Assembly: GCF_964340395.1 (NCBI RefSeq)
Contig: NC_135570.1
Coordinates: 12,768,822-12,832,821 of the forward strand
Length of the DNA: 64,000 nucleotides
Origin: Glandiceps talaboti
Lineage: Eukaryota > Hemichordata > Enteropneusta > Spengelidae
Direction: 5' to 3'
A model generated the notes under the pieces. It saw only the letters and a list, made by a program, of their open reading frames with translations, ran no database searches and was not told the origin of the DNA. Position 1 is the stretch's first letter. Each line of letters opens with the position of its first letter. This document shows positions 26,183-38,012 of this stretch, one piece after another. Position numbers and translations under genes: made by a program.

Positions 26183-26409
26183 TCTTCACAAAGACAAATT
26201 TATAGAGGATTTGATATAGACCATAATTTTCCAATTGTTTGATGCTATAAATCTGTTTGAATTAACAAAGTCTATTCGTCCCAAAGTAAATTTATCTCCA
26301 TCATGTAGGAGTTGGTTTCAGGCAGAAATCTATTATTTCATAGACTTGTACATTTGTATGGCTGCTACTGCATCAAGGGATTATGCTAAATTTAACCATT
26401 TCACTATCA

Positions 26410-26610
26410 CAAGGGGTATGTTTTAATGGAAATGCCGAGTGAACATGTCTTTGAGATAGAAATCTGTATGAAACCAAGAAATCTGTATGAAACCAAAGAT
26501 AATGTGCCCGGGGTAGATTGTATGATCATTGCGAGTATTTCATTTCGTGGAAACGCCAAGGAAACACAACAAGTTTTGGGGCTAGAAATCTGTAAGAAGC
26601 TAATGATAGA
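26410..26610 (+). repeat. Degenerate tandem duplication around gaaatctgta
   Basis: gaaatctgtatgaaaccaa occurs twice in a row (about 26460 and 26482). A wider block (gtattt, tggaaacgcc, gaaatctgta) repeats about 118-130 bases later. A 67-codon open frame spans it, with no recognisable homology. Confidence 0.45.
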
Positions 26611-28494
26611 CTGTATCATGATCACATGACATTTCCGCCATTTTTGCAGTAATGATTATGATTGCAGGCAATGAGAAATAGAATTGAGACGATGTATTAA
26701 TATCTGTCACATAGCCGTAATTCACAAGCTTTCACCCACTCACTCTGGCACACATTCACTTTCAACATCCATCGTAGACCACCTTTGGTGACATTGTGGT
26801 ATTCTTTGATGGAGTCTTTGATGGAGACTGTATGAATACACAATCACAAACTGTTGCCTTTTTTTCTTTTAAAATTGCACCATTTGGTTCACTCTTTAAA
26901 AAATTTGATTCACAGTCTGTTGCACAAATCTATCCACTATTGAAGTAGTGAATGATTGACATGTCAGTCGAGGTCAGAGGTTAAAGGTCAATGCAACTGT
27001 GTAAGTACTGTGTAACATGATAGTTCATAAGTAGTCCATGTGTAAGGTCATGTATGTCAATGTTAGTTCCACAGTACAAGTACAGTATTGTCAAGAGATA
27101 GTGGAATATCTGATGACTACTGCTACTGTCTAGCATAATGTCTTTCTCTGTAAACTGTATTCTTGGATGTCTGTATAGAATGTGGTGATTATTTACAAAC
27201 TATTATGTTACAATTATTGAATTATTTTGAAATGAAAATGTCATAACAAGATCAGTACATTGTTATCCTGTTTAGGGGAATAGTGTATTTAATAACCAAG
27301 AGGTTAAAACACTCTGTACCTTTTTAACAGAAACACAAAATTTACAAGAAGGCTCAGAGACCCTGTTTTGTATCTTGATAGGAGAGATATTGAAATAGGG
27401 GAGATATTGTTACGTGTATCGTATTCAGAGAGCTCGTAGAAATTGCTGAGACGACTCATCATTTCAACTGCTATGTTGTTCAGGGAGAACACAGAAATTA
27501 AAGATAGCTCAGCACTCTTGTTACCTTATTCAAACAGCTCATAGAAATACAGAAACCATGTTTCCTTGTACAGAGAAAATAGTAATTAGAAGAGGGTTTA
27601 TGTCATGGACAATAGAGAAATTGCAGGAGGGCTTATGTTACCTTATTCACAGAAAACATGGAACTCCATTTATCAGGGTTCATTTTACACTTGTTTCTTT
27701 GTGAAGGGAACTACTGCAGTAATGTGATTGTTCATTTGAATAGTTATTTTGAGTTATTTGCATATTCTCATACATACAACTGCTGACATCAGACCGTGGA
27801 CAGCAGAACCTGTTACAAATATAGAAAGTAAACAAATGAATTGGATTAATAACACTTGGCTTCACGTGTTGGAACAGTAGACTTGTATTACACACCATGG
27901 TTTGATAAGAATAGTTTTATGGCCTCCTTATCATTTTAAGTGTACATGAAAGGCCAGGGAAACTGGAAACCTGTTTGTGAATGTGAACCATTATGTAAAG
28001 TGGCCATACTTTCCCTGTTTGTAACAGGTTCTGTTTGTCTACGGTCTAATGTCGGCAGTTGTAGATGTTTTCTAAATTTAGCATGTAAAATTATATTCCA
28101 TATGAAAGTGGCAATGTTAAAAACAGTAGATTTCTTGTAGAAATAATTCAAGTGTGGGGAGGCATGTAACACATACACCTCAAGAAGCCACAACTTTTTC
28201 AATGAAGTCCAATTATGACCTGTAACATTATGAAGTGTATTGTTGATGGGTAAATTCCTCATTGTAGTGATGGTAAATACCTGATGCCTATGTCAAGTAG
28301 TAAAGTATACAGATTTAGTGTCACCTCTTTGCGACTTCAACCACAGTCAAAACACCCTTAATCGAAGTTCTCAAAGTTCTATCTCTATCAAATTAATGCT
28401 CAAACTTCACATGAATATGTGTATATGCTAGGACAAGGCTTGAATTTAACTTCTACACTTGGTAGCCATATTTAGCCAGCTGTCATTAACACTT

Positions 28495-28620
28495 CTCATG
28501 ATTTCCATTGGTCTAACAGACTATTGACTTATGAATGTGGTAGTGTAGATACAAAATGTAATAGTGCTGTGTGTGTTCTGGACCACTCATAATTCAAGTC
28601 CTGTAGATGTATAGACCAGC
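28495..28620 (+). repeat. Single diverged copy of the 13.3-kb 54-bp repeat with its left flank
   Basis: Matches 13260-13400 in order: catgatttccattggtcta, acagacta, gtggtagtgtagataca, atgtaatagt, tgtgttctggaccact. The flank matches as well as one repeat unit, so the parent is a dispersed element that was locally amplified at 13.3 kb. Confidence 0.6.
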
Positions 28621-28902
28621 CTTCCATTTACTCAAATTCATTGTCATGTTCTGCAACCTTTCCTCCAAAAAAATTTGTTGGCCCAGTTTTTGATCGTTCG
28701 TCCTAATTTGTATATGGGTCAGTATGGTTGGAGGGTCACTTGTACATTTTTACTGCCCATTACGGTCATATCAAGTATGTGTCAAGTGCATCAAGTGATG
28801 TACAAGAATTCAGGACATATGGGTGATGGATAAACTATTTGAAAAGGAGTCCCTTGGTTGTGTTACCCTGTAAGCACAGGGGGCAGTCCCTTTTCCTACC
28901 CA

Positions 28903-28941
28903 ATGTTGCCTAGAGACTTGACTATCTGGCTTGACATACTG
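28903..28941 (+). repeat. Short dispersed repeat (GCCTAGAGACTTGACTATCTGG), copy 1
   Basis: The words aatgttgcctagagacttga and ctatctggcttgac recur at 29740-29776 with two or three differences. Confidence 0.6.
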
Positions 28942-29410
28942 GCTTGACAGGTGCGATGTTCTGGTGAATGACACTGTCCAGTTTGAGATTACCAAGTTTC
29001 TGGGATATATACCCAATGGATTGAAAAATGAACGGCTAAATGAAGCTAGTATTTGCAGAGAAATAGACTTGCTGTGGTCTTGCATGTACATATATACATG
29101 TACCTCTTGCTATATCCAAAACATGTGTTCAATATGTTTGGATAGCTTGCGATAGTGACCACAAGTCTATAAGTTACTAGAGAATCTAAACTTGTGTTTA
29201 ACTTTTCATCACTGTTTTACAAAAAGTTTTAATATTTAATGTTTAATCTCATTAAGAATTCTGATGAAAAGATGTATAGTGTAAGAGACAGGAAATCCAA
29301 TTATTTCTTTGAATCTTGTACCCAGAAGCTTGCATACTAATTAGGGATTGATTGAACCTGGATAAATGTTAGTACATCAATACTGATGATGGCTACCATA
29401 ATCTAGAGGC

Positions 29411-29486
29411 TATCCATTGGGTTTGAATCTGAAGATCTCATTGCTCACATGAGTGGCAAGATCTTCAGATTCAAAACCAACAGATA
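29411..29486. repeat. 76-base near-perfect hairpin
   Basis: Arms 29411-29438 and 29459-29486 are reverse complements with 3 mismatches in 28. The 16 inner bases (tttgaatctgaagatc) pair perfectly, and the 20-base centre forms a further small stem (ttgc..cac / gtg.gcaa). Size and pairing resemble a miRNA precursor, but the near-perfect pairing is equally typical of a small foldback transposon. No strand can be assigned. Confidence 0.7.
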
Positions 29487-29739
29487 ATGTAGACTATAGG
29501 TGTATCATGGCAGATTTAAATTACAAGCAAAAGATGCTACAAAGATTAAAAGAAAGAGGGGCAAATGTCTATGTTTCAGCCAGAAACTACTAGGGGTCCT
29601 ATGTCTATATGCAGCAGTACATACATATGTGTATATACCATTACGATGTGAGTACCACCCCTACCCTCCCACTCCTGGGATATGTAGTATGTATATTAAA
29701 GTAAATAGATTGTCTTGTCTAGTCAGCTGTAACAGTGTA

Positions 29740-29776
29740 CAATGTTAGCCTAGAGACTTGACTATCTGGATTGACC
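29740..29776 (+). repeat. Short dispersed repeat (GCCTAGAGACTTGACTATCTGG), copy 2
   Basis: Second copy, 0.8 kb from the first. It explains why two - strand open frames here share the peptide NPDSQVSR/KPDSQVSR: repeat-derived, not protein homology. Confidence 0.6.
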
Positions 29777-30299
29777 ACATTGTTTATGAGTACATACACG
29801 TCTTTGGTTAAAGTGAGCAAGGATGTGCAGGATACATAAGGAAATGTAATGTCCTGTATATAGCAAGCAAGGGTTCCGGTCAGACAAGCCATGGTAATAT
29901 GTCCACTCCAGAGAAATACAGGCAATAAAAATATCAGTCTATCTTTGCTTATAAAGACAGTAGTTTCTATGAGTGGTGATTGAAAACAGAGAGTAAAATT
30001 GGGCCATAAAATGATGCTCCCTGAAATGAAAAGAGAACAACATAAAAATAAGAAACGTTCATTAAAATAACAACATTCTAGCTGGAATATTTGGTATTCA
30101 GCTGTTAAAAACATTAGCCACTTTCTTGGCAAATTGTCAATTTCTACCCCACCTTCTAATGACTTGTATTTTAGGGTCAGCAAGTTCCCATAGTTTAACG
30201 ACACAAAGTGAATATTTGATTGGTAATATTTAGAATCTAATTTCATTACAAATATTACCTGTTTTGTCTGGAATGTAACAGAAATGTTCAACTATTATA

Positions 30300-30760
30300 G
30301 GATTATTTGGTGAAATGTTATATTGTTGTTAAGGTCATACTAGGTGCAATTTACAAATCATGCTACAACTTTTTTGGGGTTACGAATGATAGATTATATC
30401 TATAGGGGTTGTGATATATATAGGGGTCATATGAGGTCATGGTGCAATGTACATATGGGAGTCATAATACATGTAGCTGGATGAAACATACATGTAGGGT
30501 CATGATGCAATATATTTGAAGGGGTCATAATAGATACAATATAGGGTCATGTTGCAATATACATTATCATGATGCAATATAGGGGTCATGGTAGATGCAA
30601 TGTACATGTATGGGTCATGATAGATGCATTGTCAAGGGTCATGCTACATGTATGTACAATATAGGGGTCATGGTAGATGCAATGTACATGTACGGGTCAT
30701 GATATGTACTACAATGTAGGGGGGGGGGGGGCATGCTACAAATGTATGTGCAATATTCAG
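30300..30760 (+). repeat. Irregular tandem repeat of (g)gggtcatgntnnatgcaatgtacatgta units
   Basis: About a dozen imperfect units of 25-45 bases built on ggggtcat, gatgcaat and acatgta, ending in a 13-base G run at about 30719. Unit length varies, so it has decayed or grown by slippage. Confidence 0.8.
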
Positions 30761-31743
30761 CTTGGGAGTTTGGGCTGAATTATCCAGTTTGAATGGCTAC
30801 TTCAGTAGCACCGTAACGTTAACAAGGTGGTACATGTAGGGTAAAACAAGAAGTAGCAGACTCACAGAATCAGTCACGTAGACAAGCTTAGAGCTAACAT
30901 CCTGGTACTTGAAACCAACCGAAACTGATAGTGTGTGGTCCACAAGATAGTCATATCCGATATAACTTTTATTTTTAGAAACAGCACAGTGTCTGCCGAG
31001 TTTTACACAAGGACACATCTGTTATGAAAGTAAAGTAGTCATGTATTACAGCAATGTATAAAATTAACATTGCCAATAAAATCCTTATAAACAGGAAAAA
31101 ATTTATATCTAGAAAAACGTGTCATCTAAATTCTATACAAGGAAATTTCTGAATGTAGCGTGGTCGTATAGTTTACATTTATGACGAGTTTTCATATGCA
31201 ATGAACATTAGGAAATAAAGAAGTGATATAAATATAATATCTATTTTAAAAATGCTATTCTAGAAATATACATCATCCATATTCTGCACAAGGACAAACT
31301 CATTCTGAAAGTACATCCAATATTAACTGTGCATAAAATAATGTCATATCTAATTAAAGTAAACTAAGTCAATAAATGTCTGGAACAAATTATTTTCGAA
31401 ACAGAAAGCTGCACAAGGACAGACTGACAGTAGAAACATTCATTTGCATATAAAATGTCAAATCTGATTAACTTATACAAACAAAACCAATTCTAAATTT
31501 GTTTAATTTCAGAATTATACGTGTCAAATTCTGGACAAGGAAGACATAGATTTTGTGTAAAATATTCCCATATCTGATTAACTGTGTAATATAGAGCCAA
31601 GAGTGTATGTAACATCGAGATCTTAATTTAACTACTGATTGATATGTGGTTGATGAGTGAACTTACAAGGAACTTGTCTGGCTTGTGGTAATCAGTATTA
31701 CAATTACTGTAAATTACAATTTCAAATATGATGCAACTTAGTC

Positions 31744-32949
31744 ATCGTTCTAGTGGCTTCATCACATCATTCTAGTGGCTTCATCACATCATTCTAGTGG
31801 CTTCATCACATCATTCTAGTGGCTTCATCACATCATTCTAGTGGCTTCATCACATCATTCTAGTGGCTTCATCACATCATTCTAGTGGCTTCATCACATC
31901 ATTCTAGTGGCTTCATCACATCATTCTAGTGGCTTCATCACATCATTCTAGTGGCTTCATCACATCATTCTAGTGGCTTCATCACATCGTTCTAGTGGCT
32001 TCATCACATCATTCTAGTGGCTTCATCACATCATTCTAGTGGCTTCATCACATCGTTCTAGTGGCTTCATCACATCATTCTAGTGGCTTCATCACATCAT
32101 TCTAGTGGCTTCATCACATCATTCTAGTGGCTTCATCACATCATTCTAGTGGCTTCATCACATCGTTCTAGTGGCTTCATCACATCATTCTAGTGGCTTC
32201 ATCACATCATTCTAGTGGCTTCATCACATCATTCTAGTGGCTTCATCACATCATTCTAGTGGCTTCATCACATCGTTCTAGTGGCTTCATCACATCATTC
32301 TAGTGGCTTCATCACATCATTCTAGTGGCTTCATCACATCATTCTAGTGGCTTCATCACATCATTCTAGTGGCTTCATCACATCATTCTAGTGGCTTCAT
32401 CACATCATTCTAGTGGCTTCATCACATCATTCTAGTGGCTTCATCACATCATTCTAGTGGCTTCATCACATCATTCTAGTGGCTTCATCACATCATTCTA
32501 GTGGCTTCATCACATCGTTCTAGTGGCTTCATCACATCATTCTAGTGGCTTCATCACATCATTCTAGTGGCTTCATCACATCATTCTAGTGGCTTCATCA
32601 CATCATTCTAGTGGCTTCATCACATCATTCTAGTGGCTTCATCACATCATTCTAGTGGCTTCATCACATCATTCTAGTGGCTTCATCACATCATTCTAGT
32701 GGCTTCATCACATCATTCTAGTGGCTTCATCACATCATTCTAGTGGCTTCATCACATCATTCTAGTGGCTTCATCACATCATTCTAGTGGCTTCATCACA
32801 TCATTCTAGTGGCTTCATCACATCATTCTAGTGGCTTCATCACATCATTCTAGTGGCTTCATCACATCATTCTAGTGGCTTCATCACATCATTCTAGTGG
32901 CTTCATCACATCATTCTAGTGGCTTCATCACATCATTCTAGTGGCTTCA
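31744..32949 (+). repeat. 22-bp minisatellite, about 55 units, without indels
   Basis: The unit attctagtggcttcatcaca + tc repeats in strict 22-base register for 1206 bases. The only substitution I see is A to G in atcAttctag, giving atcGttctag at 31747, 31989, 32055, 32165, 32275 and 32517. Variant spacings are 11, 3, 5, 5 and 11 units. All frames contain stops, so it is non-coding. High homogeneity implies recent expansion, and the array could be length-polymorphic or collapsed in assembly. Confidence 0.99.
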
Positions 32950-34374
32950 GGGAATCAGAAGTTATCTTTATGCAATGTTCTTACTTATATGTCATTTTGT
33001 TTAAACTTAAATTTCTCAAGTTTTGTAATAGAATATACCATTGTCACCTTTGATCATTCTCAGAGGACAAAATTGCTAGAATTAAAGGCCAGTTAAATTC
33101 TGATATTTGGTTTTAAAATCTTTGTAAATTCAACTGTGATAGAGTTGGCAGATGTCGGTCCTTATACCGTGGTTGGTAGTGTGTTCATATACCGACTCAC
33201 TGATTCTCCAAACACTTCTACACAATTTTAGTAGTTTATTATAATGATTTAGATATTTTGACTACATACTACTGCCGAATTTGTTACTACAGTGGCAATC
33301 AAGGACTCAGGCTTACTAAGATATATACAAACTGTTGTTGTTTGTAGTGGTAGCTTGTACAAGTAGGCAATAGCTATGTCCAGCACTATTACTACTACTA
33401 TAATCTGCAGTGTTATCAAGATACTGTAAACACTGGGCGTTTCACTGCAAAATTATGGAAGTCATCAGAAATGCTATGAGCATAATATTAAAAACCAACA
33501 TGCATTCAATAGTTTATATCAACAAGTTGCTATAATACTTTTAGCTTATGAAATCTCGATTGCAATGCTACCATCATATATTATTTTTTCTTTTGGCAAT
33601 CAAACATATGCTGAGTAGATGCTACAATATGAAAACAAACATAGGATTATAATGTGAAAATATGTTACTATGAAAAGATGTATTGATTTTTAAAAAAAAG
33701 CACAGATTAATCATATGAATGGTACACATCTTTGTGACTTATCAAGGTTTTGTTTGTGGAATTTGATGGGACTTTTGTATGAATAAGGAAAATTTGTAGC
33801 AGCAGCTACGGGGAGGGGGGGGGGCTTAGAAAAGACAAATTTATTGATATCTGTGACTACATGTATGAATCTGCTTACTACTAGTGACTAGGGCTTTCAT
33901 ACATATTGCGCTAAACTGGAGTTCAACAAACTTTGGATGCATTGACAGCAACTTTCAATGCATGACGAGCTATGCTTGATACAACAGAGAATCTTGTTTA
34001 TTTCATTTCTTCAAAAGTTCTCTGTTAAGAAAACACCACAATGTTTTAAAATGTTGTACGTGTTGAAACTTGTGGTCTAGACATGAAGACTAAGTTTATT
34101 TTTGAAACCCTTAGCCTCCTTCAAATATTTAGCTGATTAATCATTGGTTAGTAGTATTATGGGTTGTAGACAGATATATCAAACTACTATCACATGTTTT
34201 GTAACCTGTTTACAAGCAGAGGCATGTAGAATTTAGTTGCGTGGGGGTTTTGCTTTCACTCTTCCCCTACCACACCTTGCTTTTTGTTAACAACCTATTG
34301 CTTTATGAAGCTATGGCTAGAAAACCTGCGCAAATTTGGATTGGGGTTTTAATTCTTCCACTGTGATATGTCAT

Positions 34375-34500
34375 CATGTGCCCTCTAATGATAGTCAAAT
34401 TTTGTTGTTGTGAGTCAAAATGAGAGAAAGTGGGATTTCTTGTGAGTCACCAGATAGTAAGCGATAACGGAACACTAAATTTTGGTGCGTCACTAGAAAT
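34375..34500 (+). repeat. Dispersed copy of the TGAGTCA repeat
   Basis: Reads gtgccctctaatgatag, ttttgttgttgtgagtcaaa, tttcttgtgagtcacc, agatagtaagcgataacgg and attttggtgcgtcac, matching the 17.9-18.6 kb units in order. TGAGTCA at 34443-34449. Confidence 0.75.
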
Positions 34501-35399
34501 TGTTTGTGTCACTGGCACGTCAAGTTTGCTTAGAGGACACACTAATCAGTAGCATCACCAACCAATTAGAACCAACAACTGGGAGGTCTGATTTATATGA
34601 TGTAAACATGATTACCATATTTAGCGTGGCTGCAGGAAATCTTGATCTAATTTTAGGTTTAAATATATATGATCATTATAGCGAAATACTAGGCGTGGTA
34701 GGGGTAAACGAGAGCAAAATACACTTACTCCTGTTTTTCCCAATTTGTAGTTTTTGTGTGCAAACTACATGTAATACTAATACCCCCTGGTAGAAGGTGG
34801 ATTAATCCACTTTTTTGATGCAGTTTCTACCAAAACTAATAGATCTCAAAGATGTTTTAATTCATATTGTGATCCATATTTTATTCTCAAGAAATTTCTA
34901 CAATAGACTTAGAGTGATGATTATATTTGGTGTGTTGTTTCCTTCATCTTGTAAAGACATCAAATACAAAGAATGTTGGCCTGTGTGTAAAACTGGTCTT
35001 TAAGTTTGGGAAATGCTGATAACAGAACAAGGAAGGAGAAACAGATGAAAATACAGTAGTCAAATTCTGTTTAATTTATTGGCGTCACTGATTTAGCTTT
35101 CCATTAGAAAGTAAAATGACACAAGAAACTACAACTGCATTGTACAGTACAGTAGAGTAGAATGAAAGATTCCTTGTTGTTTGCATTCCTGTATTCTCTC
35201 AAGTAATTGCAGGAGCGGAAACTGGTGAATTGTTCAGTTTTCAGGAAAAACTAAATCCGTGAGATATGGGAATTTGTAGTGAAAATACAAATTTGTTGAA
35301 CGCAATAAAAGATGTCAAAATATACCTTCCAAAATATTATGAAAGGGATAATCTTGGCTTTCATTTCAGCATTCATTTTTCATTGTTTACAAAGGTTAT

Positions 35400-36205
35400 T
35401 ACTACACGTCTATAGAAATTTGACCTATGCAATCACTAAAGTGACATATTTCCAGAGATTCGCCACAGTCTAGTGTGAACAGCAGCATTTAAGTTCAATA
35501 TATCTTCCTTAAATGTTGTTTTGAAAAAAATCCAATAAAATCCCATGAAACCACAGATTACACTACATAACACCTATTAATGTCTGTAGAGAGATGACTT
35601 TAATATACCGAATTGATGTAGTTGGAGAGATCTGCCATGTACAGTCAGTACATACAGTGTGAAAAGCAGAATTTAAAGTCAGTGTATCTTCCCTAAGGGA
35701 TGATCGCACAATGCCGAACAAGTTCAATAAATGAACTGTTCAATAAATGAACTTCGTCTAGGAGAGGCGGGGGAGGGGGTCTTGTGTCAATGTGATTGCT
35801 GGACTTCATATTCGTACTTCTTACAAAATTTCAAAAACTTTCATGTCTTCAGTAATTCTGTATTTACTACTGAGATGTTGATTAGCTGATTAAAATTACT
35901 GCTAATGTGATATACTGTACAGTGTTGGGTTTCCGTTTAGTATGTTAATGTGTATGTGTATGTTAATGTTTTTACATTGTGTCATCATAGTGGTGTGACC
36001 ACTACAATTTTTATCATGGTTTACATCATATATAAATGTATCGATGTCACACTTGTGAACGTTTGTTTGGGGGGGGGGGGGGTGGTGGTGGTGGAGGGTT
36101 TTTTGTCCTGAAGTTCACTTATTGAGGTTGTGCAACGTTGTGCAATCGTCCCTAAGCTGTTGTTTTGAAAAAATCCAATAAAATCTCATAAAAGCACAGA
36201 ATAGT
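35400..36205 (+). repeat. Tandem duplication of about 175 bp, second copy split by a MITE
   Basis: 35404-35575 and 35581-35696 plus 36153-36205 are diverged copies. Both carry gtctntagagna, agnncagcatttaa, tatcttcc, then tgttgttttgaaaaaa, tccaataaaatc and cacaga. In copy 1 the two halves are contiguous at 35510; in copy 2 they are separated by the element at 35697-36152. Confidence 0.8.
35697..36152. mobile_element. Harbinger/Tourist-like MITE with TAA target duplication
   Basis: A 456-base element flanked by TAA on both sides (35694-35696 and 36153-36155). Terminal inverted repeats begin GGGAYGATYGCACAAYG. The left arm runs on through aagttcaataaatgaac and the right arm's complement through acctcaataagtgaac, about 40-50 bases of pairing. 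A three-base TWA duplication and GGG-starting termini are typical of PIF/Harbinger. There is no transposase coding, so it is non-autonomous. The paralogous empty site at 35501-35520 reads tcttcctTAAatgttg, confirming both borders. A run of 14 Gs lies inside at about 36069. Confidence 0.8.
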
Positions 36206-37378
36206 CTGCTAGACTATAACTAAGTAAGCTACATCATGATTAATGATGTGTTCTAATCACCATGTGTTATTTTGAACAGTCCGTGATTCATGACAATTTG
36301 ACATGGCCCAAATGTTACGTGTGATAATACAACGAATTAATGATAGGGGTGATAACGTAGGGTTTGATAATGTAACCCCTAAAAGTAAGGCGGGTGTAAT
36401 TTGGGACAAAAACTTTCTCTCTGTACTCCTCAAGTATGTGGAGAAACCAAACCAAGATCTTTCTGAAAACAGTTGTGACTTTTTAAAAATTATAAAATAT
36501 CCTAATTCAGGGTATAACTCAATAAGCATTACAAACAATGCAAATTGTTGAAGGGTCGACTTCGACTTTTTTCCATTGAGGCCCTTGTATGTTAAAGTCT
36601 CTTTATCCAGCATTGTCAATTTTGAGTTCCACCCTAACACGTTAATAATAACTGCAAATGAAAGTTTCTACTCACAGAGTCAAAACATCTTGTTTGGACC
36701 TGAATCCCATATTTGTTTACTCTACGAGAGGAACTTTTCATTTGTAACTATGAACCTAGAGTTTCTGAACATTCATTATCGTATGTAAATTGTAGATTAA
36801 TATTAATACACCAATAATACCTAGTAACAAGCATACACTATTATGAATATATTGTATTTCATGGATGTAAATCAATGCCACCCCGCCAGACCAACTCTCA
36901 AGGAATAGATGTAACTTTTCTCATCTCCAATGTTAAATTTGCTTAGCCTGAAAAAGGTGGGAGTGGGGGTGGGTGGATGATGGGTATAAAATGACAGTAA
37001 TTGAAGTACAAAATGTACATGTAACTTTGTATCTTTGCTGGTTAATTATGACCAGGTCCTGTCAGGACATACCGGTAGTCGAAATCAACCAGTGAAGATG
37101 ACTTAGCTAAGTTTACATGTTCTACTTGTGCATGGTTGCAGTCAGCATGTCATTAGAAACATCTGGCTGACAAACACCCCATTAGTATTTAAGTTTGCGC
37201 TATTTCAGATATTCTGTGATTTCACCCATGTCAAGATGAACTTAATCAGTGAAGAATTCAGAACACAGACGCTACGATTACAAGTAGTCCGTCTAGAGTG
37301 TTGTGCTTGTAGAGGAGCACTTATCTGTAGTACTTGGTAAACATGTTTCAATATAGCTCCCACACTTGGTCGTCTTTC

Positions 37379-37391
37379 TGACCTTTGACCT
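37379..37391 (-). promoter_or_regulatory. Perfect DR1 on the minus strand
   Basis: TGACCTTTGACCT on the + strand reads AGGTCAAAGGTCA on the - strand, within ankyrin intron 1. Not in an obvious tandem array, unlike the 10816 site. Confidence 0.35.
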
Positions 37392-37639
37392 TGATATTTT
37401 AGGAGGTATGGCGATTGTGAGAGTGAAAGTTGCACATGTGTAACTGAACGGAAGTAGGGATGTGTAATGTAGTGAAGAGATTACATTATATGGCTAGTCA
37501 CAAGACTGTTACTAAGAACTCAAAATGTTGAAAACAAAGCAGTAAATATATAAAATTCTTATTATTTGCAATCACGCCATCCTGTTTTGATGCCCACGAG
37601 AAGAGTAAATGTATGAAGTTTGTCACCTTTTTTGAGCTT

Positions 37640-37842
37640 TATAATATGACCGAACCCTGTGACGTGTGAGTGCAAGTGCGACATACATGTACTCGGGGTA
37701 TTTGCATGAGTGCTTGCAGTGTTTTCTGCGGCAATACTTTCAAGAGCATAGAGAGTGAAAGTGCAGCAGCAAACATTGCAAGCATGAGTGCAAATACCTT
37801 TGAGTACCAACACTGGCAGTCATGCGGAATGGGATTCTGTTA
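37640..37842. mobile_element. 200-bp foldback element, copy 1
   Basis: An inner hairpin at 37697-37798 pairs ggtatttgca...gcttgcagtgttttctgc with its near complement ending gagtgcaaatacc. Outer flanks also pair loosely, so the whole segment is a long imperfect palindrome. A second copy is at 60845-61045. Open frames over both give similar peptides (..ESIAAENT.. and ..ESTATENT..), but one copy has a stop in the alternative frame and palindromes give frames on both strands, so I call it a transposon relic. Confidence 0.65.
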
Positions 37843-37891
37843 TTGTTACACATGTTTATCCGAAACAACAAATTTCTGTAGAAATAACAGT

Positions 37892-37930
37892 ATGCAATCA
37901 TTCACTTTTGTGTAGAACGAATGATTGCAT
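37892..37930. repeat. Perfect 12-bp inverted repeat
   Basis: atgcaatcattc (37892-37903) and gaatgattgcat (37919-37930) are exact complements around 15 bases. It abuts the octamer-containing repeat at 37931. Confidence 0.8.
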
Positions 37931-38012
37931 CTCATTTGCATATCATTTGCATCCAGGTATGCAATAATGTTTTTGGTATTGCACTGCAGTGCAAACCCTA
38001 CTAGTATATACG
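37931..38012 (+). repeat. Dispersed repeat with paired octamer words, copy 1
   Basis: ctcatttgcatatcatttgc, then atccaggtat, then ggtattgcactgcagtgcaa, then ctagtatatacgcac. The reverse complement of 54791-54866 has the same order. Two ATTTGCAT octamers (POU-type words) sit 11 bases apart in each copy. Confidence 0.65.

Noticed and set aside
29719-30291. 190-codon open frame on the minus strand, the longest in the window
   Set aside because: No recognisable domain, composition typical of AT-rich noise, and its start region overlaps a short dispersed repeat (NPDSQVSR shared with another spurious frame at 28.9 kb).
31744-32949. CRISPR-like reading of the 22-bp array
   Set aside because: There are no unique spacers (the array is head-to-tail identical units) and the DNA is clearly eukaryotic.
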